Positions 1-6,167 of a DNA stretch of 9,019 nucleotides are shown piece after piece (position 1 is the first letter of the stretch; every line of letters begins with the position of its first letter). The position numbers were made by a program, and so were the translations under genes. This DNA comes from an uncultured Clostridia bacterium (GTDB lineage: Bacteria; Bacillota; Clostridia; Christensenellales; DTU072). The notes under the pieces are model-generated. The model did not search any database, was not told the DNA's origin, and saw only the letters and a list, made by a program, of their open reading frames with translations. The stretch is taken from the NCBI GenBank assembly GCA_934296355.1, contig CAKRAY010000053.1, positions 1-9,019 on the forward strand, given 5' to 3'.

Positions 1-281
1 CGTTCGTTTTTCGCTACGTAGTTAGTTCCGATTATCTTTACGTCGAGAAAGTTTACGCAGGACAAAACGAAAAAAGAGTTTTATTCCTACCTTTGGACGA
101 AATAAAGTTTTCTTTATCGCAATATGAAGACGGTAAACGTTTATATGATGAGAATTATAAAAATAAAGGAGAAAACAACCTGATAATATATGCGGACGAA
201 AAGTACAATCTACTTGTGGACGACTATTTTTATGCGGTTTTAGACTATGGAACAAAACAAACGAATAATATATCTCGATAA
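1..281 (+). CDS. C-terminal part of an unrecognised protein (5' end outside the window)
   Basis: The reading frame is open from position 3 to the TAA at 279-281, giving about 92 residues of C-terminal sequence; the true start lies upstream. The visible part alternates short hydrophobic or aromatic strands with charged turns (RYVVSSDYLYVEKVY, then KRVLFLPLDEIKF, then NNLIIYADEKYNLLVDD). This looks like a small beta-rich domain. The pattern loosely recalls PH-like domains at the ends of short Firmicutes membrane proteins, but that is an impression and not an identification. No membrane segment lies in the visible part. The first 83 nt of continuous frame before the TTG at 93 carry no stop, so the TTG is unlikely to be the real start. 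Its last 35 nt overlap the following desulfurase gene in another frame, which suggests co-transcription and translational coupling. Function unknown. Confidence 0.6.
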   Translation, partial: FVFRYVVSSDYLYVEKVYAGQNEKRVLFLPLDEIKFSLSQYEDGKRLYDENYKNKGENNLIIYADEKYNLLVDDYFYAVLDYGTKQTNNISR

Positions 282-1398
282 CGCGGGTACAACTAAGCCG
301 TTACCCGAATATGTGAATATCTATAATTATTATCAATCGGAAAACTTTTTCAATCCGTCCGCGCCTTATCACGAATCGTTGGTTTTATCTAACGAAATTA
401 AGGAGTGTAGAAGGAGAATAATAAGTATTTTGCGTGGCGACGGACAGTTTATTTTTACTGCGAGCGGCACAGAAAGCGACAATCTGGCTTTATTCGGCAC
501 AAAAAAAGCAAACGGTTCCAGAATTATCGTTTCGGCGTCGGAGCATCCGGCGGTTATGAATACCGCATTGGAACTAAAACAGAGAGGTTACGACGTGGTT
601 TTTTGCGAGGTCGACGAATGCGGTAGGGTAATAACCGAAAAATTCAAAGAAATCATGACGAAAGAAACCGCGCTTGTTTCCATAATGCACGTAAATAACG
701 AAACCGGTTGCGTTAACGATATAAAAACGCTTGTAAAAATAGCAAAAAGCGTCAATCCGAAAGTTATTTTCCATTCGGACGGAGTTCAAGCGGTAGGAAA
801 AATCAGAGTCAATCTAAATGATTTAGGCGTAGATCTATATACGGTAAGCGCGCATAAGATTCACGCTTTGAAAGGCGTTGCCGGATTATTTATAAAAAAC
901 GGCGTGAACGTTAAGCCTATTATTTACGGCGGCGGACAAGAATTCGGAATTCGTTCCGCAACGGAAAACGTCGGCGGTATAATGGCTTTCACCAAAGCGA
1001 TAGAAGACTCAGTAAATGCGCAAAAAGAGAATTTCGAAAAAGTCGAAACGCTTAGAAACGAATTAAAAAAGGTTTTTTTAGAAACGAATTGTATATGCGT
1101 AGATTCCGGCGATTGGCAATCACCATACATATTGTGCGCCGTAATGCCTAAGGTCAGAGGCGAGGTTATGTTGCATGCGCTAGAAAAATACGGTATACTT
1201 ATCGGAACGGGAAGCGCATGTTCGAGTAAAAAAACTCAAAAAAAATTACCGAGTATATTAAAACTTGTTCCCGAATACGAAAAAGGGATAATAAGACTCA
1301 GCTTATGTCGTTTTACTACCGAAAACGAGATAAAGTCGTTTATGGACGCTTATAAAAAAGAATTTGTTTTACTATTGAAATACGTCGGAGGAATGTAA
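247..1398 (+). CDS. nifS: NifS/IscS-type cysteine desulfurase, likely sulfur donor to ThiI
   Basis: A 383-residue PLP-dependent class V aminotransferase-fold enzyme that takes sulfur from L-cysteine as an enzyme persulfide, releasing alanine. The order of motifs fits the family: DNAGTT at 11-16, the SEHPAV region with the PLP-stacking His100, VNNETG at 149-154, HSDGVQAVGK at 176-185 (Asp178 and Gln181 contact PLP), the Schiff-base lysine Lys204 in SAHK, and the persulfide-carrying Cys325 in GTGSACSS. Length is normal. Some usually conserved spots differ: HALKG instead of the common H/Y/N-GPKG after Lys204, RSATEN instead of RSGTEN, and Cys354 where Gly is usual before RFTTE. ATG 247 is the only possible start because a stop precedes it in frame at 241-243. 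There is no clear Shine-Dalgarno sequence, and the gene begins inside the previous one. The adjacent thiI parallels nifZ-thiI of Bacillus subtilis, so a dedicated role in tRNA thiolation is likely. A more general role in Fe-S assembly is not excluded. Confidence 0.93.
   Translation: MEQNKRIIYLDNAGTTKPLPEYVNIYNYYQSENFFNPSAPYHESLVLSNEIKECRRRIISILRGDGQFIFTASGTESDNLALFGTKKANGSRIIVSASEHPAVMNTALELKQRGYDVVFCEVDECGRVITEKFKEIMTKETALVSIMHVNNETGCVNDIKTLVKIAKSVNPKVIFHSDGVQAVGKIRVNLNDLGVDLYTVSAHKIHALKGVAGLFIKNGVNVKPIIYGGGQEFGIRSATENVGGIMAFTKAIEDSVNAQKENFEKVETLRNELKKVFLETNCICVDSGDWQSPYILCAVMPKVRGEVMLHALEKYGILIGTGSACSSKKTQKKLPSILKLVPEYEKGIIRLSLCRFTTENEIKSFMDAYKKEFVLLLKYVGGM
1387..1392 (+). promoter_or_regulatory. 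Shine-Dalgarno sequence of thiI
   Basis: GGAGGA lies 9 nt before the thiI ATG at 1402, within the last codons of the desulfurase gene. It is a near-perfect complement of the 16S rRNA tail and fixes the thiI start. It contrasts with the desulfurase, miaB and penicillin-binding protein starts in this window, where no such sequence is visible. Confidence 0.8.
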
Positions 1399-1401
1399 GT
1401 A

Positions 1402-2559
1402 ATGGAAAAAATTATTTTAATACGTATCGGAGAAATATTCCTAAAAGGAAATAATCGCGGTCAGTTTGTTTCGTTATTAAGAAACAATATTCAGAACGCC
1501 TTGAAAGGATACCGTCATAAATTTACGATGTCGCAAAATCGTATGTTTATCGAGGAATTCGACGAGGACGACGAAAACGAGATTATAAAAAGATTACGTT
1601 GCGTATTCGGTATATATAGTATAAGTTCTGCAATAAAAATTCCTACCGATTTAGAAAGAATTGCGGTCTTATGTTCGGAAATTTTCCCGAAAAACGGCAC
1701 TTTTAGAGTTACTGTAAATAGAGCGGATAAAAGACTTACCAAAAATTCTATGCAAATCGCCAAAGATATCGGCGGTTATATGCTCGATAAATCAAAAGAA
1801 TTAACGGTTAATCTATTTGAATATGACTTTGAAGTAAACGTAGATATCAGAGAAAACGGGTTTTCGTATATTTTTTATAACAAAATTCATTGCGCGGGCG
1901 GGTTACCCGTCGGAAGCGGCGGTAACGGTATGTTGTTGTTAAGCGGCGGAATAGATAGTCCCGTTGCCGGATATTTAATGGCAAAACGCGGTGTGAAAAT
2001 TTACGCCGTTCATTTCCATAGTTTTCCTTATACGAGCGAGCAAGCAAAAGAGAAAGTCATTGAATTAGCGCGCATAATGTCGGCGTATACGGGACCGATA
2101 GAATTATGCGTAGTACCGTTTACCGATATACAATACGCTATTAAAGAGAATTGCCCGATCGAATATATGATTACCATAATGCGCCGATTTATGATGAGAA
2201 TAGCGGAAAATTTGGCAAATAAATATAAGTGCGGGACAATAATTACCGGCGAAAGTTTAGGACAAGTCGCAAGTCAAACGATGCAAAGTATTAACGTTAC
2301 CAATAGCGTTGTTTCCATGCCCGTGTTCCGTCCTTTAATCGGTATGGACAAAACCGACATTATAGAAATCTCTCAAAAAATTAACACTTTTGAAACGAGT
2401 ATTCTTCCTTATGAAGATTGTTGCACGGTCTTTTTACCTAAAAACCCCGTCATTAAACCGAAAATCGATTTGGCGATAGAGTTTGAAAACAAAATCGAAA
2501 ATAAGGAGCAACTGATAGAAGACGCTATCGCTAACGTAGAAGTAATCCGTTGTTGTTAA
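1402..2559 (+). CDS. thiI: tRNA 4-thiouridine synthetase ThiI, short form without rhodanese domain
   Basis: A 385-residue enzyme that adenylates U8 of tRNA with ATP and replaces its oxygen by sulfur, giving s4U8. The N-terminal ferredoxin-like part (from IRIGEIFLKG) is followed by a THUMP RNA-binding domain at about 60-165. The ATP pyrophosphatase domain starts at the PP-loop SGGIDS (181-186) and continues with HFHSFPYTSEQAKEKV (194-209) and ITGESLGQVASQTMQS (271-286). PYEDCC (336-341) holds Cys340, at the place of Escherichia coli Cys344, a catalytic cysteine in that enzyme. The protein ends about 44 residues later, so the rhodanese domain of the enterobacterial form (about 480 residues) is absent. 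This is the usual Firmicutes form, which takes sulfur directly from a partner desulfurase; here that is the gene 3 nt upstream. Because thiamine-thiazole synthesis in E. coli needs only the rhodanese domain, this protein probably acts in tRNA modification only. The stop codon overlaps the stop of the convergent gene by 4 nt. Confidence 0.95.
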   Translation: MEKIILIRIGEIFLKGNNRGQFVSLLRNNIQNALKGYRHKFTMSQNRMFIEEFDEDDENEIIKRLRCVFGIYSISSAIKIPTDLERIAVLCSEIFPKNGTFRVTVNRADKRLTKNSMQIAKDIGGYMLDKSKELTVNLFEYDFEVNVDIRENGFSYIFYNKIHCAGGLPVGSGGNGMLLLSGGIDSPVAGYLMAKRGVKIYAVHFHSFPYTSEQAKEKVIELARIMSAYTGPIELCVVPFTDIQYAIKENCPIEYMITIMRRFMMRIAENLANKYKCGTIITGESLGQVASQTMQSINVTNSVVSMPVFRPLIGMDKTDIIEISQKINTFETSILPYEDCCTVFLPKNPVIKPKIDLAIEFENKIENKEQLIEDAIANVEVIRCC

Positions 2560-4772
2560 AAGAAAGATATATGCGGCGCTATAATGCCTAACGCTTGATT
2601 GTCGTAAATGACTTTGACGGAATATGAGCAAATTGCGCCGTTTGACGACCGTATTTGCGTCGTACCATTATTTATTTCCCAAAACCTTTCTTCATTTGTA
2701 AGAAGGTTTTTTTCTGTAAGAATATATTTATAGTCTTCATCAGAATCTATCGATATATTAATAAAGTCTTCTTTTTGCGTATATTCTACGCGAATACGTT
2801 CGATATCGAAATGTTCCGAAGTCTCGGTAGGGTAGTTTTTGGAAGAAAAGATAGCGTCCATTCTATATTTATCCGGAGTATAAAGGTTGCAATTACATAA
2901 AGTGTGTTTTTCGGCAAGCGCGAACTTATCTATTTCGGTATGAAAGATGCCGCTAGGTTCGTCAAAACTTTTTTTAGAGGGTTTATCCAATATAGAATAA
3001 ATTTGCCTTGCAAGCAAGGTAGGATATTCGCTTCCGTTTGTTTTTACGTCGTATTCCGGACTTTTAGTGGTATTTCCGTACCAAACAATTACTGTATTTT
3101 CGGTAGTATAACTGGCGTTCCAAGCGTCGATATTGTCTTTTGTTCGCGCACTCTTAGCCGTGCCGGTTTTTGCGCAAATATCATAGTCGAACCCCGATAG
3201 TTTTCGCGCCGTGCCGTCGGAAACGGATTCTTTGAGTATATCGGAAATTAAATAACAGGTTTCTTCGGAAAAAACTCTTTCTTCCTTAGGTTTTTTCTCA
3301 TACAAGATTTGCCCGCTGTTATCGACAATTCTTCTTATAAAAGACGCGTCTTTATGGACGCCGAAATTAGCAAGTGTAAGATATGCCTCGCATAAAGAGG
3401 TAGGCGTAACTCCGTAAGTCATTCCGCCGAGCGCAGTGGAAAGATTGTAGTCGTTCTTGTCGAACGTTATACCGGCCGCTTTTGCGTAAGATAAAGATTC
3501 GTTTATACCGTTTTCGTTTAGAATCTTTACCGCAACTGTATTGATTGAGGTTTTTAACGCCGTGCGAACGTCGGTGTATCCGTGATAAACGCCCCCGTAA
3601 TTAGACGGAGAATAACCGTTAATATTGATTTTTTCGTCGATTACGGGCGTATAAGCGTTTATTAACCCGGATTCGATGGCGGGCGCGTAAACGACAATAG
3701 GTTTTATAGTCGAAGCGGGTTGACGTAAAAACTTTCCGATTTCGATTAGTTCGTCGTTACAATAATAAGATTTAATTCCGCCGGTAGCGTTATCCGCAAT
3801 AATCGCCAACGAAGAAGCGTTTTTACCTTTATCATTAACAGAAATAAAATCATCATTTTGATGAATATTATAAAGATTTCTTTGTAATTTTTCGTCAAAG
3901 TAGGTAAATATCTTAATTTTTGAAGTTATCACGTCTTTTTCGTCAACATTCAGTAATGCTGCCGCCTCGGCAATAACTGCGGAAACATACGCCGAATTCG
4001 GGTCGTCAGCCGTAGCGGGTGGCGCGTAAAATTCGTTTAATGCAACGTCGTATTCGTTTTCGGAGATCATTTTTTGTTCCAACATAAGGGAGAGTACGAA
4101 ATTCTTACGGGAAGTCGCTTTATCGGGATGGTTCTTCGGGGAATATTTTTGCGGATTTTTTACTATGCCCGCTAGGTATGCCGATTCAGACAGAGTCAAA
4201 TCTTCCGGCGCTTTACCGAAATAGTTCCGAGCCGCGCTATCGATTCCGTAGATTCCGTTTCCGTAATAAATAGCGTTTAAGTACATTTCGAGGATTTCTT
4301 CCTTCGAGTATTCTTTTTCTATGAGTCTTGCGAGTCGAAGCTCTTTAATTTTGCGAGCGACGGTTTTTTCCGAACTTAATTGGGTATTTTTAGCAAGTTG
4401 CTGGGTAATTGTCGAACCGCCTTCCTTCATGTATCCGGCTTTTACGTTATGAATAAGCGCGCCTCCGAGCCTGATATAATCCACGCCTTTATGAGAGAAA
4501 AATCGTTTGTCTTCCAGCGCGACGAAAGCGTTAACGAGGTGTGAGGGAAGGTCGCTATACTTAATGAATCTATATATGTTTGACGATTCCGTTACGGTAT
4601 CGTCAATAGAATACACGGTAAATTCGGCTTTTTGCGCTATAATGCTGTTTTTGTCGAGTTTTGCGGAAAAATATATAGAATTAAACACTATTACACCTGC
4701 AACTATTGCAATAATCGATATAAATAATAACACTTTTAACGCTAATTTGAAATACTTATTGGTGCCTTTCAT
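2556..4772 (-). CDS. Class A penicillin-binding protein (bifunctional peptidoglycan glycosyltransferase/transpeptidase)
   Basis: A 738-residue membrane-anchored enzyme that polymerises lipid II into glycan strands and cross-links the stem peptides outside the cell. Residues 1-8 are a short basic cytoplasmic tail and about 9-34 a single membrane segment serving as uncleaved signal anchor. The GT51 glycosyltransferase domain follows, with the catalytic Glu87 in EDKRFFSHKG (87-96), GGSTITQQLAKN (118-129), RKIKE (140-144, second catalytic Glu144) and EILEMYLNAIYYGNGIYG (159-176). The transpeptidase domain has the nucleophile Ser354 with Lys357 in STIK, SIN at 409-411 and KTGT at 535-538, so both active sites look intact. 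About 130 residues after position 605 form a polar C-terminal extension with a CNC pair at 626-628 region; I do not recognise it. No Shine-Dalgarno sequence is visible before the ATG at 4772. It is transcribed alone, away from miaB, and meets thiI tail to tail. The exact subclass (PonA/PBP1a-like or another) cannot be fixed from sequence reading alone. Confidence 0.95.
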   Translation of the reverse strand: MKGTNKYFKLALKVLLFISIIAIVAGVIVFNSIYFSAKLDKNSIIAQKAEFTVYSIDDTVTESSNIYRFIKYSDLPSHLVNAFVALEDKRFFSHKGVDYIRLGGALIHNVKAGYMKEGGSTITQQLAKNTQLSSEKTVARKIKELRLARLIEKEYSKEEILEMYLNAIYYGNGIYGIDSAARNYFGKAPEDLTLSESAYLAGIVKNPQKYSPKNHPDKATSRKNFVLSLMLEQKMISENEYDVALNEFYAPPATADDPNSAYVSAVIAEAAALLNVDEKDVITSKIKIFTYFDEKLQRNLYNIHQNDDFISVNDKGKNASSLAIIADNATGGIKSYYCNDELIEIGKFLRQPASTIKPIVVYAPAIESGLINAYTPVIDEKININGYSPSNYGGVYHGYTDVRTALKTSINTVAVKILNENGINESLSYAKAAGITFDKNDYNLSTALGGMTYGVTPTSLCEAYLTLANFGVHKDASFIRRIVDNSGQILYEKKPKEERVFSEETCYLISDILKESVSDGTARKLSGFDYDICAKTGTAKSARTKDNIDAWNASYTTENTVIVWYGNTTKSPEYDVKTNGSEYPTLLARQIYSILDKPSKKSFDEPSGIFHTEIDKFALAEKHTLCNCNLYTPDKYRMDAIFSSKNYPTETSEHFDIERIRVEYTQKEDFINISIDSDEDYKYILTEKNLLTNEERFWEINNGTTQIRSSNGAICSYSVKVIYDNQALGIIAPHISFF
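2681..2713 (+). terminator. Terminator-like hairpin with T run, inside the opposing gene
   Basis: On the + strand, 2681-2692 (AAAACCTTTCTT) pairs with 2700-2710 (AAGAAGGTTTT) through 11 base pairs with one bulged T, around a 7-nt loop, and the right arm runs into seven T at 2707-2713. The stem has only three G-C pairs, so it is weak by textbook standards but reasonable for an AT-rich genome. It lies about 120 nt after the thiI stop and is the first such structure downstream, so it may end the desulfurase-thiI transcript. It sits antisense within codons 687-698 of the penicillin-binding protein gene. A chance fold in AT-rich coding DNA is the alternative. Confidence 0.4.
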
Positions 4773-4786
4773 ATACGTTTAGTATG

Positions 4787-4810
4787 AATATACGATTTAG
4801 GATTATTACA
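4787..4810 (-). promoter_or_regulatory. Candidate promoter elements for the penicillin-binding protein gene
   Basis: Read on the - strand, two possible -10 elements lie before the ATG at 4772. One is TATATT (4792-4787, five of six matches). The other is an extended form TG-T-AATAAT (4810-4802). Neither has a good -35 hexamer at the right distance; the stretch upstream is T- and A-tracts. They would give leaders of roughly 8 or 23 nt, both without a Shine-Dalgarno sequence. The choice between them is open. The upstream part of this promoter must overlap the -35 region of the divergent miaB promoter. Confidence 0.3.
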
Positions 4811-4819
4811 TTTTTTTGC

Positions 4820-4848
4820 TTGAAAAAAAAATCTCTTTAATCTATAAT
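4820..4848 (+). promoter_or_regulatory. Sigma-A type promoter of the miaB-mutS-mutL operon
   Basis: TTGAAA at 4820-4825 (four of six matches to the -35 consensus) and a perfect TATAAT at 4843-4848 are separated by 17 bp, the optimal spacing. A T7 run (4811-4817) and an A9 run (4823-4831) flank or overlap the -35 box, which may add curvature or an UP-like effect. Transcription is expected to start at about 4854-4857, against the miaB ATG at 4857, so the transcript would have 0-3 nt of leader. Confidence 0.75.
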
Positions 4849-4856
4849 ATTATATT

Positions 4857-6167
4857 ATGAAAAAATATTATATATTAACTTATGGCTGTCAAATGAATGT
4901 TCACGAGTCCGAGAAAATCGCGGGACTCTTAAACGGCGTGGGGTACACGGAGTCCGAGAGCGAAGCGGACGCAGATATTATCGTGTTTAATACTTGTTGC
5001 ATAAGGGATACCGCCGAGAAAAAAATATTAGGCAATATCGGCGACGTGAAAAGATTGAAGAAAGCAAAACCGTCTTTAATCGTGGCCGTGGTCGGATGTA
5101 TGACGCAACAAGCGGGTGCGCCCGAAGAATTGAAAAAGAAGTTCGGTTTTATAAATATCGTCTTAGGCACGGGCAATTTAGAGGAACTGCCGTTGCTTGT
5201 TCAAGAGGTGGAACAAAAACAAAGAAAATTCGCTTTTGAGATAAGAAGTAACGAGAATCCCGATATAAAAGAGGATATTCCCGTATATAGAACAAGCGGT
5301 ACGAACGCTTGGGTTAATATTATGTACGGGTGCAATAACTTTTGTTCCTATTGCATAGTTCCTTACGTTAGAGGCCGTGAGCGTAGTCGCGAGCCGCAAG
5401 CGATTCTTTCGGAAGTTAACGCTTTACTTGACGAAGGCTATAAAGAAATAACGCTGTTAGGACAAAACGTGGACTCGTATTCGTATGAGAACTATGATTT
5501 TTCTTACATTTTGGAACAAATTGCCAAGATTAACGGTAAGTTTAGACTGCGTTTTATGTCGTCGCATCCGAAAGATTTTAATTCTAAAGTGATAGATATC
5601 ATTAAGGACTCGCCTAATATATGTAACAGTATTCATTTACCCGTGCAATCCGGAAGCAATAGGGTTCTTCAATTGATGCACAGAAGATACACGAGAGAAA
5701 AGTATTTAAGCATAATCGACGAAATACGTTGCAAAATTCCCGACGTGGGTATAACCAGCGATATTATGGTAGGTTTTCCGACCGAAACCGAGGAAGACTT
5801 TTTAGATACAATGTCGCTGGTCGAAAAAATAAGATACACGAACGCCTTTACTTTCGTATATTCGCCGAGAAAAGGTACTGTTGCCGCCGGTATGGAGCAA
5901 TTGCCGGTCGCCGTAAAAACGGAAAGGATAAAAGCGCTTGTTGCTTTACAAAACAAAATCAGCGCGGAAAAGAGTTTGGATTATATAGGTAAAACATACG
6001 AAATTCTCGTAGAGGACGTTAGTCCTAAGTATAAAAATTCGGTTTGCGGCAGAACGGAGTGCGGAAGACTCGTTACTTTTACGGGAGATAAGAATCTTGT
6101 CGGAAGTTTTGTAAACGTAAGAATAGAATCCGCTAAATCTTCCGCTTTATGGGGAGCAATAGAGTAA
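4857..6167 (+). CDS. miaB: tRNA-2-methylthio-N6-dimethylallyladenosine synthase MiaB
   Basis: A 436-residue radical-SAM methylthiotransferase that adds a 2-methylthio group to i6A37 next to the anticodon of tRNAs reading codons that begin with U. The UPF0004 domain carries the three cysteines for the auxiliary 4Fe-4S cluster: Cys11 in TYGCQMN, Cys47 in NTCCIRD and Cys81 in VVGCM. The radical-SAM cluster motif CxxxCxxC is Cys159, Cys163 and Cys166 (GCNNFCSYC). MSSHPKDF, HLPVQSGSN and DIMVGFPTETEEDF follow as in MiaB proper. A TRAM RNA-binding domain covers about 376-436. The TYGCQMN box at 8-14 distinguishes it from the MtaB and RimO relatives. The protein lacks the long N-terminal extension of B. 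subtilis YmcB. The start is firm because residues 8-14 are essential and no other start codon precedes them closely, yet there is no Shine-Dalgarno sequence. The gene leads an operon with mutS and mutL; miaA often follows in related genomes but lies outside this window. Confidence 0.96.
   Translation: MKKYYILTYGCQMNVHESEKIAGLLNGVGYTESESEADADIIVFNTCCIRDTAEKKILGNIGDVKRLKKAKPSLIVAVVGCMTQQAGAPEELKKKFGFINIVLGTGNLEELPLLVQEVEQKQRKFAFEIRSNENPDIKEDIPVYRTSGTNAWVNIMYGCNNFCSYCIVPYVRGRERSREPQAILSEVNALLDEGYKEITLLGQNVDSYSYENYDFSYILEQIAKINGKFRLRFMSSHPKDFNSKVIDIIKDSPNICNSIHLPVQSGSNRVLQLMHRRYTREKYLSIIDEIRCKIPDVGITSDIMVGFPTETEEDFLDTMSLVEKIRYTNAFTFVYSPRKGTVAAGMEQLPVAVKTERIKALVALQNKISAEKSLDYIGKTYEILVEDVSPKYKNSVCGRTECGRLVTFTGDKNLVGSFVNVRIESAKSSALWGAIE
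6151..6156 (+). promoter_or_regulatory. Shine-Dalgarno sequence that decides the mutS start
   Basis: GGGGAG lies 10 nt before the ATG at 6167 and overlaps an earlier in-frame ATG at 6149. Because the site cannot serve the 6149 codon that it overlaps, it supports 6167 as the mutS start, forming a TAATG junction with the miaB stop. Confidence 0.65.

Noticed and set aside
22..255. A 77-codon open frame on the - strand at the window start
   Set aside because: It opposes the 3' part of the upstream + strand gene, has no visible signals, and has a basic, aromatic-rich composition typical of a shadow frame.
1228..1245. Runs of seven and eight A just after the catalytic Cys codon of the desulfurase, as a possible slippage or frameshift site
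   Set aside because: The frame is intact on both sides and the encoded SSKKTQKKLPS is unremarkable. Lysine-rich AT-rich genes often have such runs, and no alternative product is evident.
3006..3019. Near-palindrome CCTTGC-AA-GCAAGG in the penicillin-binding protein gene as an operator
   Set aside because: It is a single copy deep in coding sequence far from any promoter, and the two-base loop is too tight for an RNA hairpin.
4773..4856. A riboswitch, T-box or small RNA in the divergent intergenic region
   Set aside because: The region is only 84 bp, made of AT tracts and promoter elements, with no stable hairpins and no leader left for either gene.
6149..6166. In-frame ATG at 6149 as mutS start
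   Set aside because: It would add MGSNRV, which does not resemble MutS N-termini, and the GGGGAG site overlaps this codon instead of preceding it. The ATG at 6167 has proper spacing.
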